DNA of 64,000 nucleotides from an uncultured Clostridia bacterium (GTDB lineage Bacteria; Bacillota; Clostridia; Oscillospirales; Ruminococcaceae). Location of the stretch: positions 45,852 through 109,851 of the forward strand of contig CANQPB010000003.1 of the NCBI GenBank assembly GCA_947625615.1. The letters run 5' to 3'. Every line of letters begins with the position of its first letter. Position 1 is the first letter of the stretch. Made by a program: the position numbers and the translations under genes. Positions 1-9,559 of this stretch are shown here, in pieces. Under the pieces are notes generated by a model. The model saw nothing but the letters and a program-made list of their open reading frames with translations, was not told where the DNA came from and made no database searches.

Positions 1-1
1 C

Positions 2-682
2 AGCTTTAAGGTTCAGGGCGGACACATGTTCGGCATAGTCGGCAAGACCGGCGCCGGCAAGTCGACGATAATCAATCTCATGGCCCGCCTTTACGATGTT
101 ACCGGCGGCGAGATAACGATAGACGGCGTCCCGATAAAGAGCATACCCATAGCCGACTTGAGGCGTAATATCGGCATTGTCTCGCAGGAGACCTACCTGT
201 TCATGGGCACCATTGCCGACAACATTCGCTACGCCAATCCCGACGCCACGATAGATCAGGTTATCGAGGCCGCGAAATCGGCCAACGCCCACGAGTTTAT
301 CACAAAGCTCCCCGACGGCTATAACACCCAGATAGGCAGGGGAGGAGTTTCCCTCTCGGGCGGCGAGCGCCAGAGAATTTCCATCGCCCGCGCGATAATT
401 CAGGATCCGAACATTCTCATTCTCGACGAAGCCACCGCTTCAATGGATACGAGAACGGAGCGCAAGATCCAGGTCGCCATAGACGGCCTTAAGGAGGGCA
501 GGACGATAATCGCCATAGCCCACAGGCTCTCAACGCTTCGCGACGCCGACATGCTCTGCGTCATCGAAAACGGCGAGCTCAAGGAGATGGGCACCCACGA
601 CGAGCTTATGGCCGCCGAGGGCAAGTATTACGATCTCTACACCCTTCAGGCAGACGCCCTGAAATTCATCGAAGAGGGCTGA
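2..682 (+). CDS. ABC transporter (exporter type) ATP-binding domain, 5' truncated by the window edge
   Basis: Walker A GKTGAGKST, signature LSGGERQR, Walker B LILDEATAS, H-loop AHRLST; frame open to the window start. Confidence 0.93.
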   Translation, partial: SFKVQGGHMFGIVGKTGAGKSTIINLMARLYDVTGGEITIDGVPIKSIPIADLRRNIGIVSQETYLFMGTIADNIRYANPDATIDQVIEAAKSANAHEFITKLPDGYNTQIGRGGVSLSGGERQRISIARAIIQDPNILILDEATASMDTRTERKIQVAIDGLKEGRTIIAIAHRLSTLRDADMLCVIENGELKEMGTHDELMAAEGKYYDLYTLQADALKFIEEG

Positions 683-715
683 CAGAAAATCCAACTACAG
701 AAAAGAGGCAAGATT

Positions 716-1267
716 ATGGATAACACAGCTGAGAAAAAAGAGATAATGGACGAGAGATTCGAGATCGACCGGCTTGAAATACTCGACTGCTCGAAGCTTA
801 AGTTTTACAAGGACGAGGGCAATTTCATCTCGCTTGAATACAACGGCGAGACCTACTTCAACGTCCGCCTCACCAGGCTGATACCCTTTTACTCCAAGAC
901 CACCTATATCAGCGTTGCCTACGACAACAAGGACAACGAATTCAAGGAGATAGGCGTCATAAAGGATATGAACGAGCTTTCCGAGGATCAGTATAAGATG
1001 ATAGACGAATACCTTGAGTATAAATACTACATGCCCGAGATAACGAAGGTCTATTCCATAAAGGACAATAACCGCGGATTCATCTTTGTCGATATCCAGA
1101 CGACCTCGGGCAGAAAGACGATATGCATACGCGACTGGTATTCAAATTTCAGAATGCTTTCCGAAAAGCTGCTTTACGCGGTAGACGTTGACGGAAACAA
1201 ATATTTCTGCCCCGACATTGACAAGCTCGACAAAAAGAGCCTATCCATTCTTGAAATATTCGTATAA
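716..1267 (+). CDS. DUF1854-like protein between two ABC exporter genes
   Basis: 183-aa ORF; resembles DUF1854 proteins encoded beside ABC transporters; position between two ABC genes. Confidence 0.65.
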   Translation: MDNTAEKKEIMDERFEIDRLEILDCSKLKFYKDEGNFISLEYNGETYFNVRLTRLIPFYSKTTYISVAYDNKDNEFKEIGVIKDMNELSEDQYKMIDEYLEYKYYMPEITKVYSIKDNNRGFIFVDIQTTSGRKTICIRDWYSNFRMLSEKLLYAVDVDGNKYFCPDIDKLDKKSLSILEIFV

Positions 1268-1308
1268 CGGCCAAAAACCAACCTTTTAAAGAAAGGAAGT
1301 GTGATCGC

Positions 1309-3519
1309 TTGAATCTGCTTCTATCAGCGCCTAAAGGGCATGAGCTTTCGGAGTATGTCTATTCGCTGCCCTTTAATCTTTACGGCAAGGCCAAAAAGGT
1401 GGACGGCACCCTTTCGGTTACCAAAAACGAGATAATCGTTTACATAGACGGAGAAGAAATCGACCGCTTCGGTTTTTCCGACTATGAGGAATATGCCTGC
1501 GAACAGCTTGTAGGCTGCTCGATGATGGTAGGCCGGGTTGACGACCGCAGCCAAAAGTGCATCTGCGCCTTTACCCAGGACAGCTTCATCGCGTTTGCCG
1601 AACTCTGCAAGATAATCAACCACTTCTTGACCACCGGCCATCTTGTCGAGGAATCCACCATCGACGAGCCGAAATGCCCTAAGTGCGGGCTCCCCCTTGA
1701 CGGCTACACCGAATGCCCCTATTGCGCCTCGAAGGTAAAGACCTTTTCAAAGCTCTTCGGAAGATTAAAGCCCTATAAGGGCGTCTTCGCGATAGCGATT
1801 CTCTGCACTGTATTGGGCGAGCTTTTAAATGTTCTGTCGCCGCAGATAAACCGCATTCTCATCGACGACTACGTCATTCCCCAGAACATGTCTCACTGGC
1901 TCGGCTTCGGGCTTTTGTGCGCGGCTATGTTCGGCGTGATAATCATAAACACCGCCATAAACTGGGTCAACATGAAGTGCAGCTACTACGTCTCGCTGAA
2001 TCTCGGCCAGGATTTAAGGCAGGACGTTTTCAACAAGACGCTTGAGCTTTCCATGTCGTCGATCTCAAAAAAGACAGCCGGCGACCTTATAAACCGCGTT
2101 TCAAACGACGCCAACAAGCTGCAAAGCTTTCTGACGGATAACGGCAAGAACGCCATTGTCAGAATCTTCTCGCTGATAATCGTCGCGGTAATGCTTTTCA
2201 CGATGAACTGGAAGCTTGCGCTTTTGGCTATCGTCCCGATACCCCTTGTCGTGCTTGTAATCAAGCGCGCCTACAACGTCATTCACATGTACTACGGCCG
2301 CTCCTGGCGCTTCTCAAACGCCCATTCAAAGCTTCTGCACGACGCCCTCGACGGCATCAGGGTGGTAAAGACCTGCGGCACCGAGGAGGCGGAGATCGAA
2401 AAATACCGCCGTGCTTCCGAAAACTGGGCGAAGGCCGCCTCAAAGGCGGAGATCGTCTGGAACCTCATCTGGCCTTTCAGCGACTTCTTCATGACGATAG
2501 GCAACTACTTCGTCCTTTATTTCGGCTCGCTGATGATCCTTGAGCGCATACCCTCCTTCGGAGGCATGACCCTCGGCGAGCTCACGCTGTTCACCACCTA
2601 CATCGGCATGCTCTACAACCCGCTGCGCTGGCTCATGCAGCTCCCGAGGCAGCTTGCCGACGTCTCGGTCAGCGCCTCCAAGGTCTTTGAGATCCTTGAG
2701 GAGAACACCGACGTCCGCGACGACGCCCAGAGCGTCGATCTCGACATAAAGGGCAACATAAAATTCAACGACGTATTCTTCGGCTACAAGGTCTACAATC
2801 CCGTCTTAAAGGATATCTCCTGCGATTTCGAGCAGGGCAAGATGTACGGCATCGTCGGACATTCCGGCGTCGGAAAATCCACGATGATAAACCTTATCCT
2901 CAGGCTCTACGACGTCACCCAGGGCTCCGTCACTATAGACGGCGTAGACATAAGAAAGATCTCCCAGAAGAGCCTTCGCTCGCAGGTGGGCGTCGTTTTG
3001 CAGGAGACCTACCTCTTTGAGGGCACGGTTTTGGAAAACATCACCTATGCCAAGCCTGACGCCACCTTTGAAGAGGTTATCCAGGCCGCGAAGATCGCCC
3101 ACTGCCACGAATTCATCACCAAGCTCCCCGACGGCTACAACACCCGCGTCGGCAACAAGGGCTACACCCTTTCGGGCGGCGAACGCCAGCGCGTTGCCAT
3201 AGCAAGAGCAATTCTGCACAACCCGAAGATAATTATCCTCGACGAGGCCACCGCCTCTTTGGACACCGAGACGGAGCGCCAGATCCAGGAGGGCCTCAAC
3301 GAGCTTTGCAAGGGCCGCACCACTATAGCGATAGCCCACCGGCTTTCAACGCTTTCCCACGCCGACAGGCTTATCGTACTCGACAAGGGACGTCTTGCCG
3401 AGACCGGCACCCACGAGGAGCTCATGAAGAAAAAGGGCGTATACTACGAGCTCGTCATGGCGCAGCGCAAAACCACCAAGATGCGCGAAGTCACCGGCAA
3501 CCCCAACTACGTCCATTAA
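1309..3519 (+). CDS. ABC transporter permease/ATP-binding protein with N-terminal domain and zinc ribbon
   Basis: TTG start after RBS AAAGGAAG; N-terminal CPKCGLPLDGYTECPYC; exporter TMD; Walker A GHSGVGKST, LSGGERQR, DEATAS. Confidence 0.92.
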   Translation: MNLLLSAPKGHELSEYVYSLPFNLYGKAKKVDGTLSVTKNEIIVYIDGEEIDRFGFSDYEEYACEQLVGCSMMVGRVDDRSQKCICAFTQDSFIAFAELCKIINHFLTTGHLVEESTIDEPKCPKCGLPLDGYTECPYCASKVKTFSKLFGRLKPYKGVFAIAILCTVLGELLNVLSPQINRILIDDYVIPQNMSHWLGFGLLCAAMFGVIIINTAINWVNMKCSYYVSLNLGQDLRQDVFNKTLELSMSSISKKTAGDLINRVSNDANKLQSFLTDNGKNAIVRIFSLIIVAVMLFTMNWKLALLAIVPIPLVVLVIKRAYNVIHMYYGRSWRFSNAHSKLLHDALDGIRVVKTCGTEEAEIEKYRRASENWAKAASKAEIVWNLIWPFSDFFMTIGNYFVLYFGSLMILERIPSFGGMTLGELTLFTTYIGMLYNPLRWLMQLPRQLADVSVSASKVFEILEENTDVRDDAQSVDLDIKGNIKFNDVFFGYKVYNPVLKDISCDFEQGKMYGIVGHSGVGKSTMINLILRLYDVTQGSVTIDGVDIRKISQKSLRSQVGVVLQETYLFEGTVLENITYAKPDATFEEVIQAAKIAHCHEFITKLPDGYNTRVGNKGYTLSGGERQRVAIARAILHNPKIIILDEATASLDTETERQIQEGLNELCKGRTTIAIAHRLSTLSHADRLIVLDKGRLAETGTHEELMKKKGVYYELVMAQRKTTKMREVTGNPNYVH

Positions 3520-3537
3520 ATTTCACGCCCACATTTC

Positions 3538-3575
3538 AAGCCCGCTGCGTGATAACGGCGGGCTTCTATTTTTGC
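3538..3575 (+). terminator. Rho-independent terminator after the ABC cassette
   Basis: AAGCCCGC...GCGGGCTT stem followed by a T-rich tract. Confidence 0.7.
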
Positions 3576-3620
3576 TCATCTTAAGCATACTATATTTAAA
3601 AATGCAGGAGATGAGTTTAT

Positions 3621-4760
3621 ATGTCGGCAGCTTCAAAATTTCTTTCGGTTTTAATTTCGGCGATCCTTTTTGCCGCCTGTCTGTCAGTCCCGGTCAAATG
3701 CGAATCTTCGGGACCCGTGTATTCCTATGTTCTTATGGAGGGCTCGACCTCGACGCTTTTGTATTCCGAAAACGGCAGCGCAGTCCTGCCTGCCCACCAC
3801 GCGGCAAAGCTTATGACGCTTTTACTCGTCTGCGAGGCGATGGACGGCGGGCTTCTGACCCTTGACACCGTTTTAAAGACCTCAGCGCACGCAAATTCAA
3901 TGCAGGGCGCGCAGATATGGCTCTCGGTGGGGGAGACCGTTCCCGTTTCCGAGCTTATTTCTGCTATAACCGTCGGCAACGCCAACGACGCCTGCGTGCT
4001 GCTCGCCGAGGGGGTGGCCGGCAGCGAGGAAAAATTTGTCGAAAAGATGAACGCCCGCGCCCGCGATCTCGGCATGATGAACACCTTTTACGCCGACTGC
4101 ACGGGGATATCCCCCGAGACCGTAACGACGGCCTGCGACTGCGCCGTTCTGGCCTCAAAGCTGACGGGATATATCTGGCTTCGGGAATATCTCACCACCT
4201 GGACTACGTCTGTCAGGGGAGGGAAGACCCAGCTCGCCTCGACAAACCGCCTGATTTTAAGCTACGACGGAATAATCGGCACAAAGGCCTATTATTCCGA
4301 AGCCCTCGGCAACTGCGTTATAGCCTCGGCCGAGCGCGACGGGCTTATTATGGTAGTCGTCATCTTCGGCGAAAAGGACGAATTTCAGCGATTTACCACC
4401 GCAAAAGAAAAGCTGAACGCCGGCTTCGGGGCATATATGATGTATAAGCCCCGCACAAGCGACATTTATACCGAGCCTGTGAGGGTGAAAAAAGGGGAGA
4501 TGTCCGAGGTTGAGACCTCCCTGAATGCTCTCAAAAGCTTTGTCATAAGAAAATCTCAGGCAGATTCTGTAAAGACCGCCGTTGAATACTACTCCGACAT
4601 CAAGGCGCCGATTGAGCCGGGCGACGAGGTGGGCAGGGTGATCTATACGGTGGACGGCGAGGAGATTTATTCCTGCCCGATAGCCGCCTCAAAGAGGGTT
4701 CGCAGGATAAATATTTTTATCGCGGTAAAGCGAACCCTGAAAAGTCTTGTCCTTATGTAA
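3621..4760 (+). CDS. D-alanyl-D-alanine carboxypeptidase (DacF/PBP5) family protein, predicted catalytically inactive
   Basis: Family-wide similarity (GAQIWLSVGETVPVSELISAI, NDACVLLAE, VAGSEEKFVEKMNARARDLGMMNT, CVIASAERDG) but HAAK, NAN and KAY at the SxxK, SxN and KTG positions; N-terminal signal sequence. Confidence 0.85.
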   Translation: MSAASKFLSVLISAILFAACLSVPVKCESSGPVYSYVLMEGSTSTLLYSENGSAVLPAHHAAKLMTLLLVCEAMDGGLLTLDTVLKTSAHANSMQGAQIWLSVGETVPVSELISAITVGNANDACVLLAEGVAGSEEKFVEKMNARARDLGMMNTFYADCTGISPETVTTACDCAVLASKLTGYIWLREYLTTWTTSVRGGKTQLASTNRLILSYDGIIGTKAYYSEALGNCVIASAERDGLIMVVVIFGEKDEFQRFTTAKEKLNAGFGAYMMYKPRTSDIYTEPVRVKKGEMSEVETSLNALKSFVIRKSQADSVKTAVEYYSDIKAPIEPGDEVGRVIYTVDGEEIYSCPIAASKRVRRINIFIAVKRTLKSLVLM

Positions 4761-4800
4761 AAAATATTTTTCGGTTTCACCATTTTTTCATAAAAATTCC

Positions 4801-4829
4801 TTGCAATCCCGGACAGGACGTGATAAAAT
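4801..4829 (+). promoter_or_regulatory. Sigma-A type promoter for pgi
   Basis: TTGCAA-N17-TAAAAT. Confidence 0.7.
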
Positions 4830-4859
4830 AGAGAAAAGAATCTGAAAAGAGGGATTGTC

Positions 4860-6194
4860 ATGTCAATAAAACTTATTACGAAATATGCCGACAGGTTTGT
4901 GGCTCCCCACGAGCTTGAGGCATGCCGGGATCAGCTGACCGCCGCCTATAACACCCTTAAAGGCCGCTCGGGCCCCGGAAACGATTTTCTTGGCTGGGTC
5001 GATCTTCCCGTCGATTACGACAAAGAGGAATTCGCCCGCATTAAGGCCGCCGCGGGGCGTATCCGCGAAATGTGCGATGTTTTCATCGTCATCGGCATAG
5101 GCGGCTCCTATCTCGGCGCTCGCGCCGCGATCGAGCTTCTGAAGAGCCAGAACTACAACGTCCTCAAAAAGGACACCCCCGACATCTACTTCGTCGGAAA
5201 TTCCATCAGCCCCACCTATCTTTCCGAGATCCTCTCGGTCTGCGAGGGCAAGGACATCTGCGTGAACGTCATCTCTAAATCCGGCACCACCACCGAGCCG
5301 GCCCTTGCGTTCCGCATCTTTAAAAAGCTTGTCGAGGACAAGTATGGAAAGGAAGGCGCCAAAAAGCGCATCTTCGCGACCACCGACAAGGCGAGGGGCA
5401 CCCTTAAGGAGCTCTCCGACGCCGAGGGGTATGAGACCTTCGTCGTCCCGGACGATGTCGGCGGGCGCTACAGCGTGCTGACCGCCGTGGGACTTCTTCC
5501 GATAGCCGCTGCCGGCTGCGACATCGACGCCATCATGGCTGGCGCTCAGGCCGCGCGCGAGGCTTACACGAACGACGATCTCAACGACTGCGAGAAGTAT
5601 GCCGCCATGCGCAACATTCTCTACAGAAAGGGCAAATCGGTTGAAATGCTCGTATCCTACGAGCCCTGCTTCAACATGATGGCCGAATGGTTCAAGCAGC
5701 TCTTCGGCGAATCCGAGGGCAAGGATCAGAAGGGCATCTATCCCTCAAGCGCCACCTTCTCGACCGATCTTCATTCCCTCGGCCAGTTCGTACAGGACGG
5801 CTCAAGGATAATGTTCGAAACCGTCGTCGACGTAAAGAATCCCAAGAAGGATATCTTCTTGGAATCCGATCCCGAAAATCTTGACGGCCTCAATTTCCTC
5901 ACCAACCAGAACATGTCGGTCGTAAACCGCAAGGCCATGGAGGGCACCGTGCTCGCCCACACCGAGGGCGGCGTGCCGAATCTCATCATCGAGGTCGAAA
6001 AGTTAGACGAATTCAATTTCGGCGAGATGGTATATTTCTTCGAAAAGGCATGCGCGCTCTCCGGCTACATGCTCGGGGTAAACCCCTTCAATCAGCCCGG
6101 CGTAGAAAGCTACAAGAAGAATATGTTCGCGCTTTTGGGCAAGCCCGGATATGAAGACCGCAAGGCCGAGCTCGAGGCAAAGCTCTCTGAGTAA
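4860..6194 (+). CDS. pgi: Glucose-6-phosphate isomerase
   Basis: [46 protein letters not shown] motifs. Confidence 0.95.
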   Translation: MSIKLITKYADRFVAPHELEACRDQLTAAYNTLKGRSGPGNDFLGWVDLPVDYDKEEFARIKAAAGRIREMCDVFIVIGIGGSYLGARAAIELLKSQNYNVLKKDTPDIYFVGNSISPTYLSEILSVCEGKDICVNVISKSGTTTEPALAFRIFKKLVEDKYGKEGAKKRIFATTDKARGTLKELSDAEGYETFVVPDDVGGRYSVLTAVGLLPIAAAGCDIDAIMAGAQAAREAYTNDDLNDCEKYAAMRNILYRKGKSVEMLVSYEPCFNMMAEWFKQLFGESEGKDQKGIYPSSATFSTDLHSLGQFVQDGSRIMFETVVDVKNPKKDIFLESDPENLDGLNFLTNQNMSVVNRKAMEGTVLAHTEGGVPNLIIEVEKLDEFNFGEMVYFFEKACALSGYMLGVNPFNQPGVESYKKNMFALLGKPGYEDRKAELEAKLSE

Positions 6195-6288
6195 TCCCCA
6201 ACGTCAGAATGCCTTCCCCGGGGTTTCGGCTTCGGGGAGGGGTATCTAATAAAAAAGCAGCCCGAAAGGGCGGAAACGGAGTAACACC

Positions 6289-6693
6289 ATGATTAAGTTG
6301 ATCACAGGCAAAAGAGGATCAGGCAAGACAAAGATTTTAGTCGATCTAATCAAGGACGCGGCCGCAAACACCCGCGGCAACGTCGTCTGCATTGAGAAAG
6401 CGATGCAGCTCACCTATGATATACCCTACAGCGTCCGCCTTGTCGATGTAGACAGCTATTCGATTGACAGCTATGACAAGCTTTACGGCTTTATCAGCGG
6501 CATGATCGCCGGCAACTATGACATTTCCGAAATATTCGTGGACGGCATTCTTAAAATCGGCGGACGCGACTATGAGGCTCTCGGAAAGTTCTTCGACATG
6601 ATCGAAAAGATCACCTCCGAGATAGAAATTGTCTTCACCGTCTCGGAAGACACGCAAAATCTCCCCGAGTGCGTCTTAAAATACCTGAAATAA
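6289..6693 (+). CDS. Small P-loop NTPase-like protein of unknown function
   Basis: N-terminal Walker A GKRGSGKT; hydrophobic strand ending in Asp (EIFVDG). Confidence 0.7.
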   Translation: MIKLITGKRGSGKTKILVDLIKDAAANTRGNVVCIEKAMQLTYDIPYSVRLVDVDSYSIDSYDKLYGFISGMIAGNYDISEIFVDGILKIGGRDYEALGKFFDMIEKITSEIEIVFTVSEDTQNLPECVLKYLK

Positions 6694-6715
6694 GCAAGAT
6701 TTCTTGAAATAAGTG

Positions 6716-6744
6716 TTGACAACCTGTAAAAATGCGGTTATAAT
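6716..6744 (+). promoter_or_regulatory. Consensus sigma-A promoter for yceD-rpmF
   Basis: TTGACA-N17-TATAAT. Confidence 0.85.
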
Positions 6745-6770
6745 ATAGGTTGATATTCTGAGGTGTTGAC

Positions 6771-7238
6771 GTGATTTTCCAGTTAAAAAGGCTCTTTGAC
6801 AGAGTCGGAGACCGTAAGGATTTCGACATCTCCGTCCCTTTAGAGGAATTAGGGAACGCAGATGCCGACGGATACTCGCCGTCGTTTAACGCACCTGTAT
6901 CGCTCAAGGGACAGATAGTCAACCGCGCCGGAATGGTTTCACTCAACTATACGGCCGATTTCGCTGTCCGTCTCACCTGCGACAGATGTCTTGACGAATT
7001 CGTTCGTGAATTCAGCTGCGCCTTTGAACACATTCTTGTCTGCGACGAAAGCGATGTTCTCACCGGGGACGAGGTCGTGTGTTTGGGCGGCGAGCTTGAC
7101 ATGAGCGCGTTGTCTGTTTCGGATATGCTTGCAGAGCTGCCAACAAGAAATCTCTGCCGTGACGACTGCAAAGGCCTTTGCCCCGAATGCGGCAAAAACC
7201 TCAATCACGGAGAATGCGGCTGTAAGGCAGCGTATTGA
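6771..7238 (+). CDS. yceD: YceD/DUF177 family protein
   Basis: GTG start; CDRCLDEF and C-terminal CRDDCKGLCPECGKNLN cysteine motif; directly upstream of rpmF. Confidence 0.88.
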   Translation: MIFQLKRLFDRVGDRKDFDISVPLEELGNADADGYSPSFNAPVSLKGQIVNRAGMVSLNYTADFAVRLTCDRCLDEFVREFSCAFEHILVCDESDVLTGDEVVCLGGELDMSALSVSDMLAELPTRNLCRDDCKGLCPECGKNLNHGECGCKAAY

Positions 7239-7275
7239 AAGAAAATTAACAGTATAAGTTAAGGAGGTGCTGAAA

Positions 7276-7458
7276 ATGGCAGTACCGAAGAGAAAAGTCT
7301 CCAAAGCAAGAAGAGATAAAAGGCGTTCCGCCGTCTGGAAACTGGACGCTCCGGCGCTTTCGAGATGCTCGAATTGCGGCGCGTTGACTTCCCCCCACAA
7401 AGTATGCTCTAATTGCGGCTACTATAAGGGAGTAGAGGTAATCAAGAAAGAAGCCTGA
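7276..7458 (+). CDS. rpmF: 50S ribosomal protein L32, four-cysteine form
   Basis: MAVPKRKVSKARRDKRR, CSNCG...CSNCG; RBS AAGGAGGTG. Confidence 0.97.
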   Translation: MAVPKRKVSKARRDKRRSAVWKLDAPALSRCSNCGALTSPHKVCSNCGYYKGVEVIKKEA

Positions 7459-7473
7459 TCATCTTCAAAATTC

Positions 7474-7506
7474 AGAGAAGAGGCGCGCCTCTTCTCTGTT
7501 TTTTGT
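7474..7506 (+). terminator. Rho-independent terminator after rpmF
   Basis: Perfect 24-bp palindrome AGAGAAGAGGCG/CGCCTCTTCTCT followed by GTTTTTTG. Confidence 0.9.
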
Positions 7507-7528
7507 AAACATTAAGGAGGGTAGCTAA

Positions 7529-8860
7529 GTGGCTTTACCTGTAGTTGCCGTCGTCGGACGCCCCAACGTGGGCAAATCTACGCTGTTCAACCGCCTTATC
7601 GGCCAGCGGCTTTCCATTGTCGACGACACCCCCGGCGTCACCCGCGACCGCATATATTCAAAGTGCGAATGGGCGGGGCGGGAATTCATGCTTGTAGACA
7701 CCGGCGGCATTGAGCCGAAGACCGACGACAGAATTCTTTCTCAGATGCGCCGCCAGGCGCAGGTCGCGATAGATTCGGCCTCGGTGATAATTTTTGTCAC
7801 CGACCTTAAATGCGGCGTCACCGCCAACGACTACGACGTCGCCTCAATGCTTTTGAAATGCGGAAAACCCATAGTTTTATGTGTAAATAAATGCGACCGT
7901 CCCGGAAACGCCGAGCCGGAATTCTATGAATTTTACAATCTCGGCCTCGGCGATCCCGTCGGCGTCAGCTCGGTTCACGGCACCGGCACCGGCGATCTTC
8001 TTGACGAAGTCGTCAAACATCTTCCCGACGGCGAGGAGGCCGGCGACGAGGATTCGATAAAAGTCGCCGTGATAGGCAAGCCTAACGTCGGAAAATCCTC
8101 GATAATCAACGCCGTCGCCGGCGAGGAGAGGGTGATCGTCACCGACATTGCCGGCACCACCCGCGATGCCACCGACACGCTTGTCGAAAACAGCTTCGGC
8201 CGCTTCACCTTTATAGACACCGCCGGCATACGCCGCAAGTCGAAGATCTACGGCAATATCGAGCATTACAGCGTTCTGCGCTCGTATATGGCGGTAGACC
8301 GCGCCGACGTCGCGGTTATAGTCATCGACGCCTCCGTCGGCTTCACCGAGCAGGATTCTAAGGTGGCGGGATATGCCCACGAGCAGGGCAAGGGCTGCAT
8401 CGTCGCGGTGAACAAATGGGATCTCATAGAAAAAGAGACCGACACCATGGACAAGTTCACGAAAGACCTCAAGAGCAGCCTCGGCTTCATGGATTATGTT
8501 CCCTTTGTGTTCATCTCGGCAAAGACAGGCCAGCGCCTCAACAAGCTGTTCGAGCTTATAAACACGGTTCGCGAGAACAACTCCCTGCGAATCTCCACCG
8601 GCAGGCTGAACGACATTTTAGCCTATGCCACCGAAAGGGTTCAGCCCCCTTCCGACAAGGGCAGGCGGCTGAAGATATACTACATCACCCAGCCGTCCTC
8701 AAATCCGCCGACATTCGTTCTTTTCGTCAATTCGGCCGATCTGTTTCATTTCAGCTACCGCCGCTATATAGAAAACCGGATACGCGAGGTATTCGGCGGG
8801 CTGATAGGCACACCTGTCAGAATAATAGTTCGCGAGCGTGACACATCGGACACCAAATAG
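7529..8860 (+). CDS. der: Ribosome biogenesis GTPase Der (EngA)
   Basis: Two tandem G domains (GRPNVGKSTLFN; GKPNVGKSSIIN) plus C-terminal KH-like region. Confidence 0.97.
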   Translation: MALPVVAVVGRPNVGKSTLFNRLIGQRLSIVDDTPGVTRDRIYSKCEWAGREFMLVDTGGIEPKTDDRILSQMRRQAQVAIDSASVIIFVTDLKCGVTANDYDVASMLLKCGKPIVLCVNKCDRPGNAEPEFYEFYNLGLGDPVGVSSVHGTGTGDLLDEVVKHLPDGEEAGDEDSIKVAVIGKPNVGKSSIINAVAGEERVIVTDIAGTTRDATDTLVENSFGRFTFIDTAGIRRKSKIYGNIEHYSVLRSYMAVDRADVAVIVIDASVGFTEQDSKVAGYAHEQGKGCIVAVNKWDLIEKETDTMDKFTKDLKSSLGFMDYVPFVFISAKTGQRLNKLFELINTVRENNSLRISTGRLNDILAYATERVQPPSDKGRRLKIYYITQPSSNPPTFVLFVNSADLFHFSYRRYIENRIREVFGGLIGTPVRIIVRERDTSDTK

Positions 8861-8872
8861 GGGGAGACGCAG

Positions 8873-9553
8873 ATGAAAATACTGATCCTTATCGCTGTTT
8901 TTGTAATGTCGTATATCGTCGGCAGCCTTAATTCCGCAATAATTTGCACATATATCCTTAAGCACAAGGATATCCGCAACTACGGAAGCTTTAACGCCGG
9001 CCTGACGAACGTATACCGCTGCTTCGGCCCCTTTGCGGCCGCCGCCACCATGGTCATGGATCTCATGAAGGGCGTTATCGTGGTCTTCGGCACGAGGGCG
9101 GTATATTCGCTCGATATCTTTGCCGACTGCACCCTTGACTCGCTCTCCGTCTGCATGATAAGCTCTCTCTTTGCGGTTACAGGTCACTGCTTCCCTGTCT
9201 TCTACAAATTCCGCGGAGGAAAGGGTATCCTTCTTGCCGCCATGTGCATGCTTCTCATCGATCCCGTCGTCTTTGCGCTTGAGGCCGTCACCTTTGTGAT
9301 AACCGTCGCGGCGACAAAATATATTTCCATAGGCTCGCTTTCCGCCTGCGTGGGATATATCGTATACACGCTTCTGTGGCAGAATCTCTCAAACGCCTAT
9401 TTCGGCGGCAACTATGAGAACATAGGTATTCATGTTCTTATCATCATACCGATGTTTATAATCTGCGTGGGACGGCATTTTTCGAATATTAAGCATCTTA
9501 TTTCCGGCGAGGAGAAAAAGTTTTACTTCCACAAAAAGGGCGAGGAGGAATAA
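8873..9553 (+). CDS. plsY: Glycerol-3-phosphate acyltransferase PlsY
   Basis: YIVGSLNSAII, GSFNAGLTNVYR, GHCFPVFYKFRGGKG. Confidence 0.93.
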   Translation: MKILILIAVFVMSYIVGSLNSAIICTYILKHKDIRNYGSFNAGLTNVYRCFGPFAAAATMVMDLMKGVIVVFGTRAVYSLDIFADCTLDSLSVCMISSLFAVTGHCFPVFYKFRGGKGILLAAMCMLLIDPVVFALEAVTFVITVAATKYISIGSLSACVGYIVYTLLWQNLSNAYFGGNYENIGIHVLIIIPMFIICVGRHFSNIKHLISGEEKKFYFHKKGEEE

Positions 9554-9559
9554 AGCATC

